Assembly: GCA_047602755.1 (NCBI GenBank)
Contig: JBLKOM010000007.1
Coordinates: 1 to 64,000, forward strand
DNA length: 64,000 bases
Direction of reading: 5' to 3'
Source: JACJVV01 sp047602755
GTDB lineage: Archaea > Nanobdellota > Nanobdellia > Woesearchaeales > JACJVV01
The position numbers and the translations under genes are program-made. Positions 52,883 through 61,322 of this stretch are shown here, piece after piece. Within the stretch, counting starts at the first letter, position 1. Every line of letters begins with the position of its first letter. Below the pieces are notes generated by a model. The model did no database searches. It was not told the origin of the DNA and saw only the letters and a list, made by a program, of their open reading frames with translations.

Positions 52883-52905
52883 TGAACAATACAACTGATT
52901 GTTCA
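52883..52905. promoter_or_regulatory. 23-bp palindrome at the promoter of the phosphatase-like operon
   Basis: TGAACAAT (52883-52890) and ATTGTTCA (52898-52905) are exact reverse complements around ACAACTG. The element ends at the TATA-like GATATAATAAAA (about 52907-52918), 26 bases before the ATG at 52934, so a bound regulator would block transcription factor B or TATA-binding protein. Confidence 0.6.
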
Positions 52906-52933
52906 AGATATAATAAAACTTTGAGGTGAAAAA

Positions 52934-53692
52934 ATGAGCTACAAAACAATTGAATTCATATGTACTGCAAATAATGGAAGAAGTACAATTGCTAGTGCGA
53001 TAGCACAAGATTATTTAGTAAAAAATGGCTTATCTGAATACTATCAAGCTACTTCATCAGGCTCACATGCATATACAGTATTATCAGGAAATATGCCTTT
53101 AAACCTAAAAAAAACTGTAATCATAAATGGCGTAGAAGAAGGAGTGCATGAAAATAAAGAACTTGCTGATACAGTCAAAGAATTAGCTGATGATGAGTTA
53201 AAAGTAAAGTATGAACAAGATGTAGAATTCAAAAAGATTTTTGATGAATATGCAGAACAATCAAGAAAGTATTATGCTAAGCAAGAAGAAAGTCATTCTA
53301 GAGAAGTTGCAGAAGAATTAGGTATTGAAAAATATCTTGATGGAAACTTTAAACAAACAGTTGCATCAGGAAATACAATTGCAGTACTTGCAATGGGAGA
53401 AAGCAATTTAAAAGAAGCAAATAAAATATACATGGATTCAGCATATACACCTGAGATAATGGAAGTAATATCAAAATATGTAAAAGGCGAAGCTTCAACA
53501 GAAGTACCAAACACATTTGGAAAAAGTAAACAAGAATACAAAGCAATGGTTGAACAATTAAAATATTTAGTACCTTTAGCTGTTGACAAACTAATAGCTG
53601 AATATGAAAGCACACAAAAAAATGGAAGAGAATGTAGATCTGATGAAGTAGAGCAAGAATCTGAAGAAAATACAGCAGAAGCTGGTGAATAA
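52934..53692 (+). CDS. Low-molecular-weight phosphatase-like protein with helical insertion
   Basis: A 252-residue protein. ICTANNGRSTIASAIA gives the Cx5RS loop of low-molecular-weight protein tyrosine phosphatases/arsenate reductases. SSGSHA and NTIAVLAMGESNLKEA follow, and VPNTFGKSKQEYKAMVEQLK aligns with the C-terminal DP motif, but the catalytic acid Asp reads Asn. A roughly 60-residue helical insertion (VKYEQDVEFKKIFDEYAEQS) and a charged tail are unusual. It may bind phosphoproteins or act weakly. It precedes the phosphohistidine-domain gene by two bases. GAGGTG upstream of the ATG. Confidence 0.68.
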   Translation: MSYKTIEFICTANNGRSTIASAIAQDYLVKNGLSEYYQATSSGSHAYTVLSGNMPLNLKKTVIINGVEEGVHENKELADTVKELADDELKVKYEQDVEFKKIFDEYAEQSRKYYAKQEESHSREVAEELGIEKYLDGNFKQTVASGNTIAVLAMGESNLKEANKIYMDSAYTPEIMEVISKYVKGEASTEVPNTFGKSKQEYKAMVEQLKYLVPLAVDKLIAEYESTQKNGRECRSDEVEQESEENTAEAGE

Positions 53693-53694
53693 GC

Positions 53695-54810
53695 ATGATT
53701 AATTCAAAGAAATACAAAAATATGTTTAGATGGGATGGGGTAATCACATGCATACATAGTGAATTTTTCATGAAAGGATCCCATGGGAAAATTGATCCAA
53801 TCATAATGTATGATGGAAAAGTTTGGCACACATTCCTAAATATAAAAAAAGAAAAAGAATGTAATCATGCTGGATTAAGATTATTATCAAACAAAAATAG
53901 GTATAAGAAATATAGCTCAGAATTTAGGCAATATATTAAAGATTTAACTTACATGAACAAAAAATATAGATTTGATAATAATAAAAAAGTAACAATAACA
54001 GAATTTAGAAAGATTATTAAAAATATTGGGAAATTATGGGAATATTATGGATATACTGAATATTTCTTTACAGATTTTGCTTATGAGAAAAAACAAAAAA
54101 ATAAACTGTTAGATAATAATATTAAAGATTTAAATAAATTAAAGGTTGAAGGACGAAAAGCTCTGAATGAAACAATATTTGAGAAAGGTATACTTGTAAA
54201 ATTATTAAAATATATTCATAAAACATATTTACAAAATGAATTTAATGAAAAATATACTAAATTTCTTTATCAAGATGACATAGAAAAAATAATAATGGGT
54301 AAGAAAGTAAATAAAAAAGCAATAATTAGCAGAGAGGAAGGATACGGCTTAATAAAAAAGGGAGATAAAATAACCAAATTGAATCAAAAAGCAGTTGATG
54401 TTCTAAAGAAAAGCTTAATTAGAAAAAAAGGAAAAAATACTAATAAAATACTCAAAGGAAAATGTGTATATCATGGAAAAGTTTATGGTAGAGCATTAAT
54501 TGCCCCTATGTTAACAACAAAAAAAGATATTATTTCATTAATTAAAAAAAAAGAAAAGTTATTCAAGAAAAATGAATATTACATTCTAATTGCGCACAGT
54601 ACATCGCCTGAATTAATTACATTAATAGACAGAGCAAAAGCCATAGTAACAGATCAAGGAGGAATGCTTTCACATGCTGCAGTAATCGCAAGAGAAAGAA
54701 GATTACCTTGTATGGTTGGAACAAATAATGCAACAAAAATATTTGAAGATAATGAATTAATTGAATTAGATGCAAAAAAAGAAATTGTTAAGAAGTATAT
54801 AAATAATTAG
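53695..54810 (+). CDS. PEP-utilising (phosphohistidine swivel) domain protein without ATP-grasp
   Basis: A 371-residue protein. Residues about 260-371 are a mobile phosphohistidine domain: GKVYGRALIAPM, then AIVTDQGGMLSHAAVIARER with His327 as the phosphorylated residue, then CMVGT. PEP synthase and pyruvate phosphate dikinase carry an ATP-grasp domain in front; here residues 1-250 are instead an uncharacterised Lys-rich helical region with CIHSEFFMKGSHGK at the start. It needs a phosphate donor encoded elsewhere. Co-transcribed with the phosphatase-like gene, two-base spacing. Confidence 0.75.
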   Translation: MINSKKYKNMFRWDGVITCIHSEFFMKGSHGKIDPIIMYDGKVWHTFLNIKKEKECNHAGLRLLSNKNRYKKYSSEFRQYIKDLTYMNKKYRFDNNKKVTITEFRKIIKNIGKLWEYYGYTEYFFTDFAYEKKQKNKLLDNNIKDLNKLKVEGRKALNETIFEKGILVKLLKYIHKTYLQNEFNEKYTKFLYQDDIEKIIMGKKVNKKAIISREEGYGLIKKGDKITKLNQKAVDVLKKSLIRKKGKNTNKILKGKCVYHGKVYGRALIAPMLTTKKDIISLIKKKEKLFKKNEYYILIAHSTSPELITLIDRAKAIVTDQGGMLSHAAVIARERRLPCMVGTNNATKIFEDNELIELDAKKEIVKKYINN

Positions 54811-54857
54811 TGACAAATTAATAATGAACTAATAAGAAAAAATTAACAAAAAAATAA

Positions 54858-55169
54858 CTATCCTTCAATCATTTCGATCTCAATATTAAGATCTTTTGGA
54901 ATAGGAATTCTCATAACAAGTCTTAAAGCACGTTCATTTATACCTAAATCAATAAGTCGTTTATGAATTCGCATTTCATACCTTTCCCAAGAAGCTTTAC
55001 CCTCTCCATCTGGAGATTTTCGTGTGGTAAGTTTTAGCTTTTTAGTAGGTAAAGGAATAGGGCCACGAATTTCTACTCCTGTTTTTTCTGCTATATCTTT
55101 GATGTAATTACATACATCATTTACCTTATCAATATTTATGCTTGCTAATTTTATTCTTGCTTTTTGCAT
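54858..55169 (-). CDS. rpsJ: 30S ribosomal protein S10
   Basis: A 103-residue S10/uS10 protein of the 30S head. It shows ARIKLASINIDKVNDVCN at the N-terminus, the loop IRGPIPLPTKKLKLTTRKSP, and WERYEMRIHKRLIDL, all conserved. It lies 91 bases downstream of tuf on the same strand, the usual archaeal arrangement. Confidence 0.96.
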   Translation of the reverse strand: MQKARIKLASINIDKVNDVCNYIKDIAEKTGVEIRGPIPLPTKKLKLTTRKSPDGEGKASWERYEMRIHKRLIDLGINERALRLVMRIPIPKDLNIEIEMIEG

Positions 55170-55260
55170 GTTCGTTTCCTTTTTTTATGTTCTATGATAA
55201 TCTTTTTTGGTTATCATAAACCAAAATTGAATTTAAAATAATAAAAAATTGAAATGTAAA

Positions 55261-56553
55261 TTACATTTCTTTTTTAACAACTGAAATACACATACCAGCA
55301 GCAACAGTTTGACCTGAATCTCTTATTGCGAATCTTGATAATTCTGGTATTTCTTTTTGTGGTTCAATTACTAATGGTTGAACTGGTTTGATTTTTACAA
55401 TTGCAGCGTCTCCATTCTTAATAAAGTCTGGATTTTCTTGTAAAACTTCACCTGTTGCTGGATTGATTTTCTTTTCAATTGCCATTATTTGACAAGCAAC
55501 TTGTGCTGTGTGAATGTGGAACACTGGTGTATATCCTACAGTCATAACACTTGGGTGGTTTAATACTACAATTTGTGCTGTAAATTCAGTAGCAACTGTT
55601 GGAGGTGCTTCAGCAGGACCCATTACATCTCCTCTAGCAATGTCCTTTTTACCCCAACCTCTTACGTTGAAACCTACATTATCACCTGGTTCAGCTTCTT
55701 GATGTTGTTCATGGTGCATTTCAATAGATTTTAATTCACCAGGAACACCTTTTCCTTCTCTTCCAGGCATTGCAGTAACTTTTGCTCCAACTTTCATGAT
55801 ACCTGTTTCAACTTTACCAACTGGAACAACACCAATACCTGTAATGTTATATACATCTTGGATTGGAAGTCTTAATGGTTTATCAGTAGGTTTGTTAGGA
55901 ACTTGTAAATCATCTAATGTTTCAAGTAGTGTTTTACCTTTATACCATGCCATTTTATCACTCTTTTTAGCAATATTTTCACCATGTAATGATGCAACTG
56001 CAAGGAAAGGTATTTCATCAACTTTGTATCCTACAGTTTTTAATAGATTTCCAACTTCTTCTTTAACTTTGTTGTATCTATCTTCACTATAATCTACTCC
56101 AGAGATGTCCATCTTATTAATTGCAATAATTATTTGATTAACACCTAATGTTCTTGATAAGAAGATGTGTTCTTTTGTTTGTGCATTAACTCCGTCATTA
56201 GCAGCAACAACAACTACTGCTGCATCAGCTTGTGAAGCTCCTGTAATCATGTTTTTGATAAAATCTTTGTGTCCAGGTGCGTCAATAATTGTGAAATCAT
56301 ATTTAGGAGTGTTAAATTTCTTATGTGCTAAGTCAATTGTTACTCCTCTTTCTTGCTCTTCTTTTAGATTATCCATAACGAATGCAAATTCGAATCCGCC
56401 TTTTCCAAGTTCTTGAGCTTTATCTTTTAATTTTCTCATTTCCTGTTCTGGAATATTACCAGAATCGAATAGAAGTCTTCCTACAGTAGTTGATTTTCCG
56501 TGATCAACGTGTCCAATAAACACCAAGTTTAGGTGTAGTTTTTCTTTAGCCAT
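55261..56553 (-). CDS. tuf: Translation elongation factor EF-1 alpha (aEF1A)
   Basis: A 430-residue GTPase that brings aminoacyl-tRNA to the ribosome. G1 is GHVDHGKST, G2 in EERGVTIDLAH, G3 is DAPGHKD, G4 is NKMD, and beta-barrel domains 2 and 3 follow (GIGVVPVGKVETG, then GWGKKDIARGDVMG, then RDSGQTVAAGM at the end). I start at MAKEKLHLN (56553), preceded by GGAGGG; five more codons upstream are possible. Transcribed ahead of rpsJ. Confidence 0.96.
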   Translation of the reverse strand: MAKEKLHLNLVFIGHVDHGKSTTVGRLLFDSGNIPEQEMRKLKDKAQELGKGGFEFAFVMDNLKEEQERGVTIDLAHKKFNTPKYDFTIIDAPGHKDFIKNMITGASQADAAVVVVAANDGVNAQTKEHIFLSRTLGVNQIIIAINKMDISGVDYSEDRYNKVKEEVGNLLKTVGYKVDEIPFLAVASLHGENIAKKSDKMAWYKGKTLLETLDDLQVPNKPTDKPLRLPIQDVYNITGIGVVPVGKVETGIMKVGAKVTAMPGREGKGVPGELKSIEMHHEQHQEAEPGDNVGFNVRGWGKKDIARGDVMGPAEAPPTVATEFTAQIVVLNHPSVMTVGYTPVFHIHTAQVACQIMAIEKKINPATGEVLQENPDFIKNGDAAIVKIKPVQPLVIEPQKEIPELSRFAIRDSGQTVAAGMCISVVKKEM

Positions 56554-56756
56554 TATATTACCCTCCAATATTTTTTGTGGTTTTTTGAATTTGAATATAT
56601 TTGATGATTCTCAGTTTATTTATAAAGGTTTTTGTATATGCACGAGTGCTTAGGAAAAAAGAATTATTTTTAAGATTTATTAAAGACATTTTACTAAAAT
56701 AATATTAGAATCTAGTACTAGTTATATTACTAGTTGTAATTTAGAATCATTAAAAG

Positions 56757-57065
56757 TTATTTTAATAATTGAGTTGCATTTGCTAACCAGCTATAATGAA
56801 TTGGCTTAGAATGATTACGTAAAAAAACAACATAATCATTATAAGGAGCAGGTAACTCAGGTCTCATTGGTTTTCCATGTGTATGACAATGCCCAAGTTT
56901 TTCAAATTCATATAATTCAAAAGGAACTAAGTCATGATTGGGAAAATCACTTAAGAAAGCTTCTTGATGTGATGGCTCAGTAAGATCAGGATTAAATTGT
57001 AGTATATCCCCTGGTTCAAGTTTAAGTGCATCATCCAATGATAAATTATGTACGCCTTTTTTCAT
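56757..57065 (-). CDS. Uncharacterised 102-residue protein
   Basis: Not recognised. A compact soluble protein with acidic and proline-containing loops (LKLEPGDILQFNPDLTEPSH) and several histidines (NHDLVPF, GHCHTHGKP, NHSKPIHY). GHCHTHGKP is a possible metal site, but no family fits. It is preceded by a TATA-like region and convergent with no gene. The frame is open and codon use is like its neighbours. Confidence 0.55.
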   Translation of the reverse strand: MKKGVHNLSLDDALKLEPGDILQFNPDLTEPSHQEAFLSDFPNHDLVPFELYEFEKLGHCHTHGKPMRPELPAPYNDYVVFLRNHSKPIHYSWLANATQLLK

Positions 57066-57108
57066 TTTTTTTAGTTTTAACTATTGTTTGTATTTATTAT
57101 ACTAGGAG

Positions 57109-57846
57109 TTAATAAAAAGGATAATTATCGTATTTGTATCGCTGATTACGAATATGGTGTATGTTCACACTATATTCATAATTTCTTATATGATTACTAT
57201 TTGAGGTTCCTATTGGTGTATAAGATACTCTATATCCTTGATTTCTTGTATCAACTGTTCTTGAATAATAATGTGGTTGTACATATGTGTACCCATGCAA
57301 ACCAGATTGTGGCTGTCCACTACCATAAGCACTACGTGTTAAAGTTTCTCCTCGCATTGAAGCTTGATTTTGGCCAGTACCATAAGCACCAGTTGTATAA
57401 CGAACATTTGAATTAGTATGTCTTATTCCAGTTCCATAAGCGACAGTTACATAATTGCCTGAATGTCTTGTTGAAGAAGCAGTTGTTACACCATAAGAAT
57501 TTTGTGTAAGAGATGAACCAGTATCTACATAACGAACACTGCCATATTGATCAGTAGTATAATGTGCATGATTTCTTGAATTAATTGTATTTGAAGCATC
57601 ATTTACTCTTCCATACGTTGATCTTTCATATTGAACATAAGCAACAGGTTGAGTTCGTGGATATGAACCATCATAATAATCAACAATATAGTTTGTATGG
57701 CTATGCGGATTATTTTGTACTCGTATAGTTCTCCCATAATAATCATAAGTATCTGTACTACGATAATAGTTTTCCCTAGCAGTTGCATATGCAAATACAG
57801 GTGTAATTAATAGCATTCCTATCAAAATATAGATTAATTGTTTCAT
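57109..57846 (-). CDS. Secreted Tyr/Ser/Thr/Asn-rich low-complexity protein
   Basis: Not recognised. A 245-residue exported protein. The signal peptide MKQLIYILIGMLLITPVFAYA is followed by a mature part composed almost only of Tyr, Ser, Thr, Asn, Gly, Arg and His, with loosely repeated phrases such as VAYGTGIRHTNSNV, AYGTGQNQ and SAYGSGQPQ. No cysteine. Such sequences often form fibres or sticky surface layers. Function unknown. Confidence 0.6.
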   Translation of the reverse strand: MKQLIYILIGMLLITPVFAYATARENYYRSTDTYDYYGRTIRVQNNPHSHTNYIVDYYDGSYPRTQPVAYVQYERSTYGRVNDASNTINSRNHAHYTTDQYGSVRYVDTGSSLTQNSYGVTTASSTRHSGNYVTVAYGTGIRHTNSNVRYTTGAYGTGQNQASMRGETLTRSAYGSGQPQSGLHGYTYVQPHYYSRTVDTRNQGYRVSYTPIGTSNSNHIRNYEYSVNIHHIRNQRYKYDNYPFY

Positions 57847-57953
57847 TTTAACTTGAGTAAAGATAACATATATTTAAATGTTTTGTTTTTGTTGTCACTC
57901 TTTAGTAATAATAAATAAAAATATTTATAAATAGAATTATTTTCATAATAGTA

Positions 57954-58502
57954 ATGGAAAGCATAGATAATAAAGTTGAAGAGTGCAAAACAAAAAATAA
58001 TACAGGATATAGATTAAGAACAACAACTTTTGATGCAAAACATACGCAAGTAATATTTCCTGCAGAATTTTTTGCAAGTAATGATTTATACAAATCTATT
58101 GAAGCTTTTACAAAATCATTTCAAGAATTCTCAATTGCATATCTGAAAACTAAAGGATTTGATGCGTATTTTACAGCTTCTGAAAAAAATGATAGTAAAT
58201 CTCATTTTGCATATGACTTATTAATAGGAAATGAAAAAATAAATACATTTACAATAGGAAGATTTTGGAACCCTGATTTAGATAATACTGATTATTATGA
58301 AATGGAAATTCTTGCTAAGTATACACATAGAAGTATAATAAAAGAGAATCTGACAAGAGAATTGATTGCAAAATTCGGGGATTACATAAAATCACAATAT
58401 CAACAGAGAAGAGATAGTCTTGTAAAACATATAGATGAGATTTGCTCTCCAAATGAAATTAAAAGCTTATTAGGAAATGCTATTTACGCTGGTTCTAATT
58501 AA
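57954..58502 (+). CDS. Uncharacterised 182-residue protein
   Basis: Not recognised. A soluble alpha/beta protein (VIFPAEFFASNDLYKSIEAF, FDAYFTASEKNDSKSHFAYD, DYYEMEILAKYTHRSIIKEN) with no known motif. It ends inside the end of the convergent inactivated polymerase gene, overlapping it by eight bases. This overlap and the normal codon use support it as a gene. Confidence 0.5.
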   Translation: MESIDNKVEECKTKNNTGYRLRTTTFDAKHTQVIFPAEFFASNDLYKSIEAFTKSFQEFSIAYLKTKGFDAYFTASEKNDSKSHFAYDLLIGNEKINTFTIGRFWNPDLDNTDYYEMEILAKYTHRSIIKENLTRELIAKFGDYIKSQYQQRRDSLVKHIDEICSPNEIKSLLGNAIYAGSN

Positions 58503-61266
58503 TTAGCATAGTAATTGTTTGTTTGACTTGATCCCTGGGTATTCTACCTAAATAAACATCATTTAATTTTCCAAATCCTTGCTCTTTAGAAAGTCCTAAT
58601 GCCCAATTTACTAGCTTAGAGATAGAACCTTCAATTAAATCAGGTTTTAAAACTTCAACAGGAGCTATCGGTTGTTGAATTTGATCAGAAAATAAAGGCA
58701 TATCATCTTCTCTGTTATTATATTGCGAAAGCTGTATTTTGTATTGCCGCATCTGAGCTTTATATTCATTATAAGACGAAAGTCTTGAAGTATAATCTGG
58801 TGTAAAACCAAATAATTTTAGTTGAAGCTCTTCTAAAGTTAATTTTTTTTCAACTTTATCTCCTTTTTTTGTTTTTAATTCTTGCATTATTTCTTTTTTC
58901 TTGCTTTTGTATTTTGCAGAATATTCATTATGATCACGTCTTGCTTCCCATGTATAAATCAAATCAGATTCAGGAATATTACCAAGAGCTAAATCATTAC
59001 ATTGTTCAATAAGATATTCTAAACCAGATTCTAAACCAGATTCTAAAACTAAATGAATAAAATTATTGTAGAAATCTTTTTCAAATTGACAACGCATTCC
59101 TTTATTACTCTGATAATCTGCAATCCCAAGCATAATTAACTCATCATCAATAAGACCAGCAATTTGTCTGGTTGAACCTGACAAAAATTTACCTTTTCCT
59201 AAAACAACTCCTAATTGATTATCTTCAATATATTTTAAAACATCATCAGAAGTATCAACTGGAAGAATAAAAGTACCATCATGAATATTTATTATCCCAG
59301 ATGATTGAAATTGTTTTACAAGATTAGAAATAACATTGTCTATTTTTGAGCGGTAATATTCTAAATAATCTTTATCAAATCCTAATTCAAATTCTGCAGA
59401 AAATTTTTTATCGAACATTTTATCATCAATAGTTCTGAATAAAGGATATTCTGCAAATGATTCTAAACCACGAAGTAACCTTGAACGTACTTTTGGATCA
59501 TCTGTTGATTGAACATAATCATATAATTGTTCCAAATCACAATCTGAACAAAGAATTTCTTTGTAAATATTTGCAAAAGGAAATAATTCAACAACAATAC
59601 CTTCAAAAATACCTTTAGTTGATTTAATATCTAGTCCATGTCGTTGTAATAAAGAATGAAAATATGATGTATGCGAAAAATCATTAAATGTTTTTTGAGT
59701 TTCTGAATCAACTAAATTTTGAATGTCATCTGGATATGATTTTTTTTTCTCCCAATATTTTTTTACCCAAATATCTTCTCCGATTGTTTTTTTTGCAGTT
59801 GTATCAATTCTTGCAGGTAATGAATTTCCTGCAATAGCTAACAATAAATTTTCAGGTAAAATTTTTCTTCCCGAGATTACACTTTTCATTGAATCTTGCG
59901 CAGCATAATATATTGTTTCATATGCAGCATCTTTGTCACCTTGTTCTGCAAGTGCTGTTTTAACAGCTAGCTCATCATGTGTTTCAATAGATTTCTTAAC
60001 TTTTATTCCAGTAGCATTTTGGAAAACAACATCTAATCGATTATTTCTATTTTTCATATAATTCTGTGAATAAACACTTGCATCGATATCTACTCTACCT
60101 TGAGAAACACGTTGAACAATAAAGCCTTCAGGAGTTTGAGCAACATGCAAAGCAGGTCGTCTCTCTACGCCTATACGAAGATTACCTGTTAATTCTTCTG
60201 CTTTACCAAAATCAAATTTAAGATGATTATGACCATGGACAAAAAATGGATTAATTACGTCAACAGCATAATGATTTACTTGTTCAATCAATTCATGCTG
60301 ATCTTTTACTTTTATTATTTTGACTTTACAATATTCATCTGTACCTGGGATTTGTACTTCCATTTCATCATGACCACAATCAAGAGTAGTTATTACATAA
60401 TTATGCTCTTTTAAAGTAATTAAGGATGCTGCCGTAATTCTTTCATTTTTGTTTTTATCAAGAATATCTTCAATAGCAGTAAGATAATGCCTTTTTCTCA
60501 TCCATTGATATTTTCGTTTATCAAAATCCACTTTAAATGCATCGATAAGATTATCTAATCTTTGTTGAAGATCAGGTAAATCTTTATTGGATAATTCTTG
60601 TTTAACTCTAACTTTTTTCCAATCTTGAGTTTCAAAATCTATTGCCATATCTGTAGCATTTACAAGATGTTCTAATTTTGGACGTCTTCCTGTTGGAATA
60701 TAAACTCCATCTTTTTCTTGAACTATACTAAATGGAAAATTAATTTCATATCTTACATGACGCTCATGTGAAGAATATCTTCCTGTATTAAATATTCCAG
60801 GAAGAAATAATTTTTGATATTTTTTATCTAATGGAGGAACTCTTAAAACATAAGTAGCATAACTTCCTGCTCTAACTCCTTGCTCTAATCTTATATTTTG
60901 ATCAATATTCTCCAGAAATTTTTTTACTTCTTGATGTTTTTTTTGTAAATCTCGAAATATTTTAGTTCCTGTTTTTTTAGATTTTAATTTAGAGTTAAGA
61001 TCATTAAATATCTCTTGATACATCTCTTTTATTTTATTTTTATAATTTTCAACACCAGCTTTTATCGATGGAAAATGAGGATTTTTGGTCAAGCGTGTAG
61101 GTACAAAATTTGGAATAGATAAAGTAACTGTGTGTGGATTATCTAAATTACCTGTTACAGCATCATAATCCCATACAATAGCCTCGAGAGTAGAATTTAG
61201 TTTACCAATAAAGGAAGAATCTGACCTTAAAAACGTTACAACTTTATCAACTGCATTTGTTACCAT
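58495..61266 (-). CDS. Inactivated family B DNA polymerase with intact exonuclease motifs
   Basis: A 923-residue protein with a family B polymerase layout. Exo I is MAIDFET (D210, E212), Exo II lies in HNHLKFDFGKAEE (D352), and Exo III is YAAQD (Y454, D458), so the 3'-5' exonuclease looks intact. The palm does not: motif A DxxSLYPS is replaced by LCSDCDLEQLYDY (about 571-584). The KxxxNSxYG of motif B is missing. Motif C YGDTDS is replaced by INIHDGTF (about 659-666). The thumb (RQIAGLIDDELIMLGIADYQ) is recognisable. Polymerase activity is therefore unlikely. Divergent from a Cas4-like nuclease. Confidence 0.82.
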   Translation of the reverse strand: MVTNAVDKVVTFLRSDSSFIGKLNSTLEAIVWDYDAVTGNLDNPHTVTLSIPNFVPTRLTKNPHFPSIKAGVENYKNKIKEMYQEIFNDLNSKLKSKKTGTKIFRDLQKKHQEVKKFLENIDQNIRLEQGVRAGSYATYVLRVPPLDKKYQKLFLPGIFNTGRYSSHERHVRYEINFPFSIVQEKDGVYIPTGRRPKLEHLVNATDMAIDFETQDWKKVRVKQELSNKDLPDLQQRLDNLIDAFKVDFDKRKYQWMRKRHYLTAIEDILDKNKNERITAASLITLKEHNYVITTLDCGHDEMEVQIPGTDEYCKVKIIKVKDQHELIEQVNHYAVDVINPFFVHGHNHLKFDFGKAEELTGNLRIGVERRPALHVAQTPEGFIVQRVSQGRVDIDASVYSQNYMKNRNNRLDVVFQNATGIKVKKSIETHDELAVKTALAEQGDKDAAYETIYYAAQDSMKSVISGRKILPENLLLAIAGNSLPARIDTTAKKTIGEDIWVKKYWEKKKSYPDDIQNLVDSETQKTFNDFSHTSYFHSLLQRHGLDIKSTKGIFEGIVVELFPFANIYKEILCSDCDLEQLYDYVQSTDDPKVRSRLLRGLESFAEYPLFRTIDDKMFDKKFSAEFELGFDKDYLEYYRSKIDNVISNLVKQFQSSGIINIHDGTFILPVDTSDDVLKYIEDNQLGVVLGKGKFLSGSTRQIAGLIDDELIMLGIADYQSNKGMRCQFEKDFYNNFIHLVLESGLESGLEYLIEQCNDLALGNIPESDLIYTWEARRDHNEYSAKYKSKKKEIMQELKTKKGDKVEKKLTLEELQLKLFGFTPDYTSRLSSYNEYKAQMRQYKIQLSQYNNREDDMPLFSDQIQQPIAPVEVLKPDLIEGSISKLVNWALGLSKEQGFGKLNDVYLGRIPRDQVKQTITMLIN

Positions 61267-61287
61267 TATTAAGTAAAGAATATTACA

Positions 61288-61302
61288 AATATTTATATAT
61301 TT
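61288..61302. promoter_or_regulatory. Shared TATA element for a divergent gene pair
   Basis: AATATTTATATATTT sits midway in the 56-base gap between the starts at 61266 (minus) and 61323 (plus). Its distance to each start (about 26-29 bases) fits a leaderless promoter in both directions, and the sequence is nearly self-complementary in its TATA core. One element may drive both genes. Confidence 0.5.
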
Positions 61303-61322
61303 TTGCAGTTTTCTGATATAAT

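Noticed and set aside
53349..53831. A 160-codon minus-strand frame opposite the phosphatase-like gene
   Set aside because: It lies antisense to a gene with clear motifs; composition is Leu/Cys/His-rich without sense.
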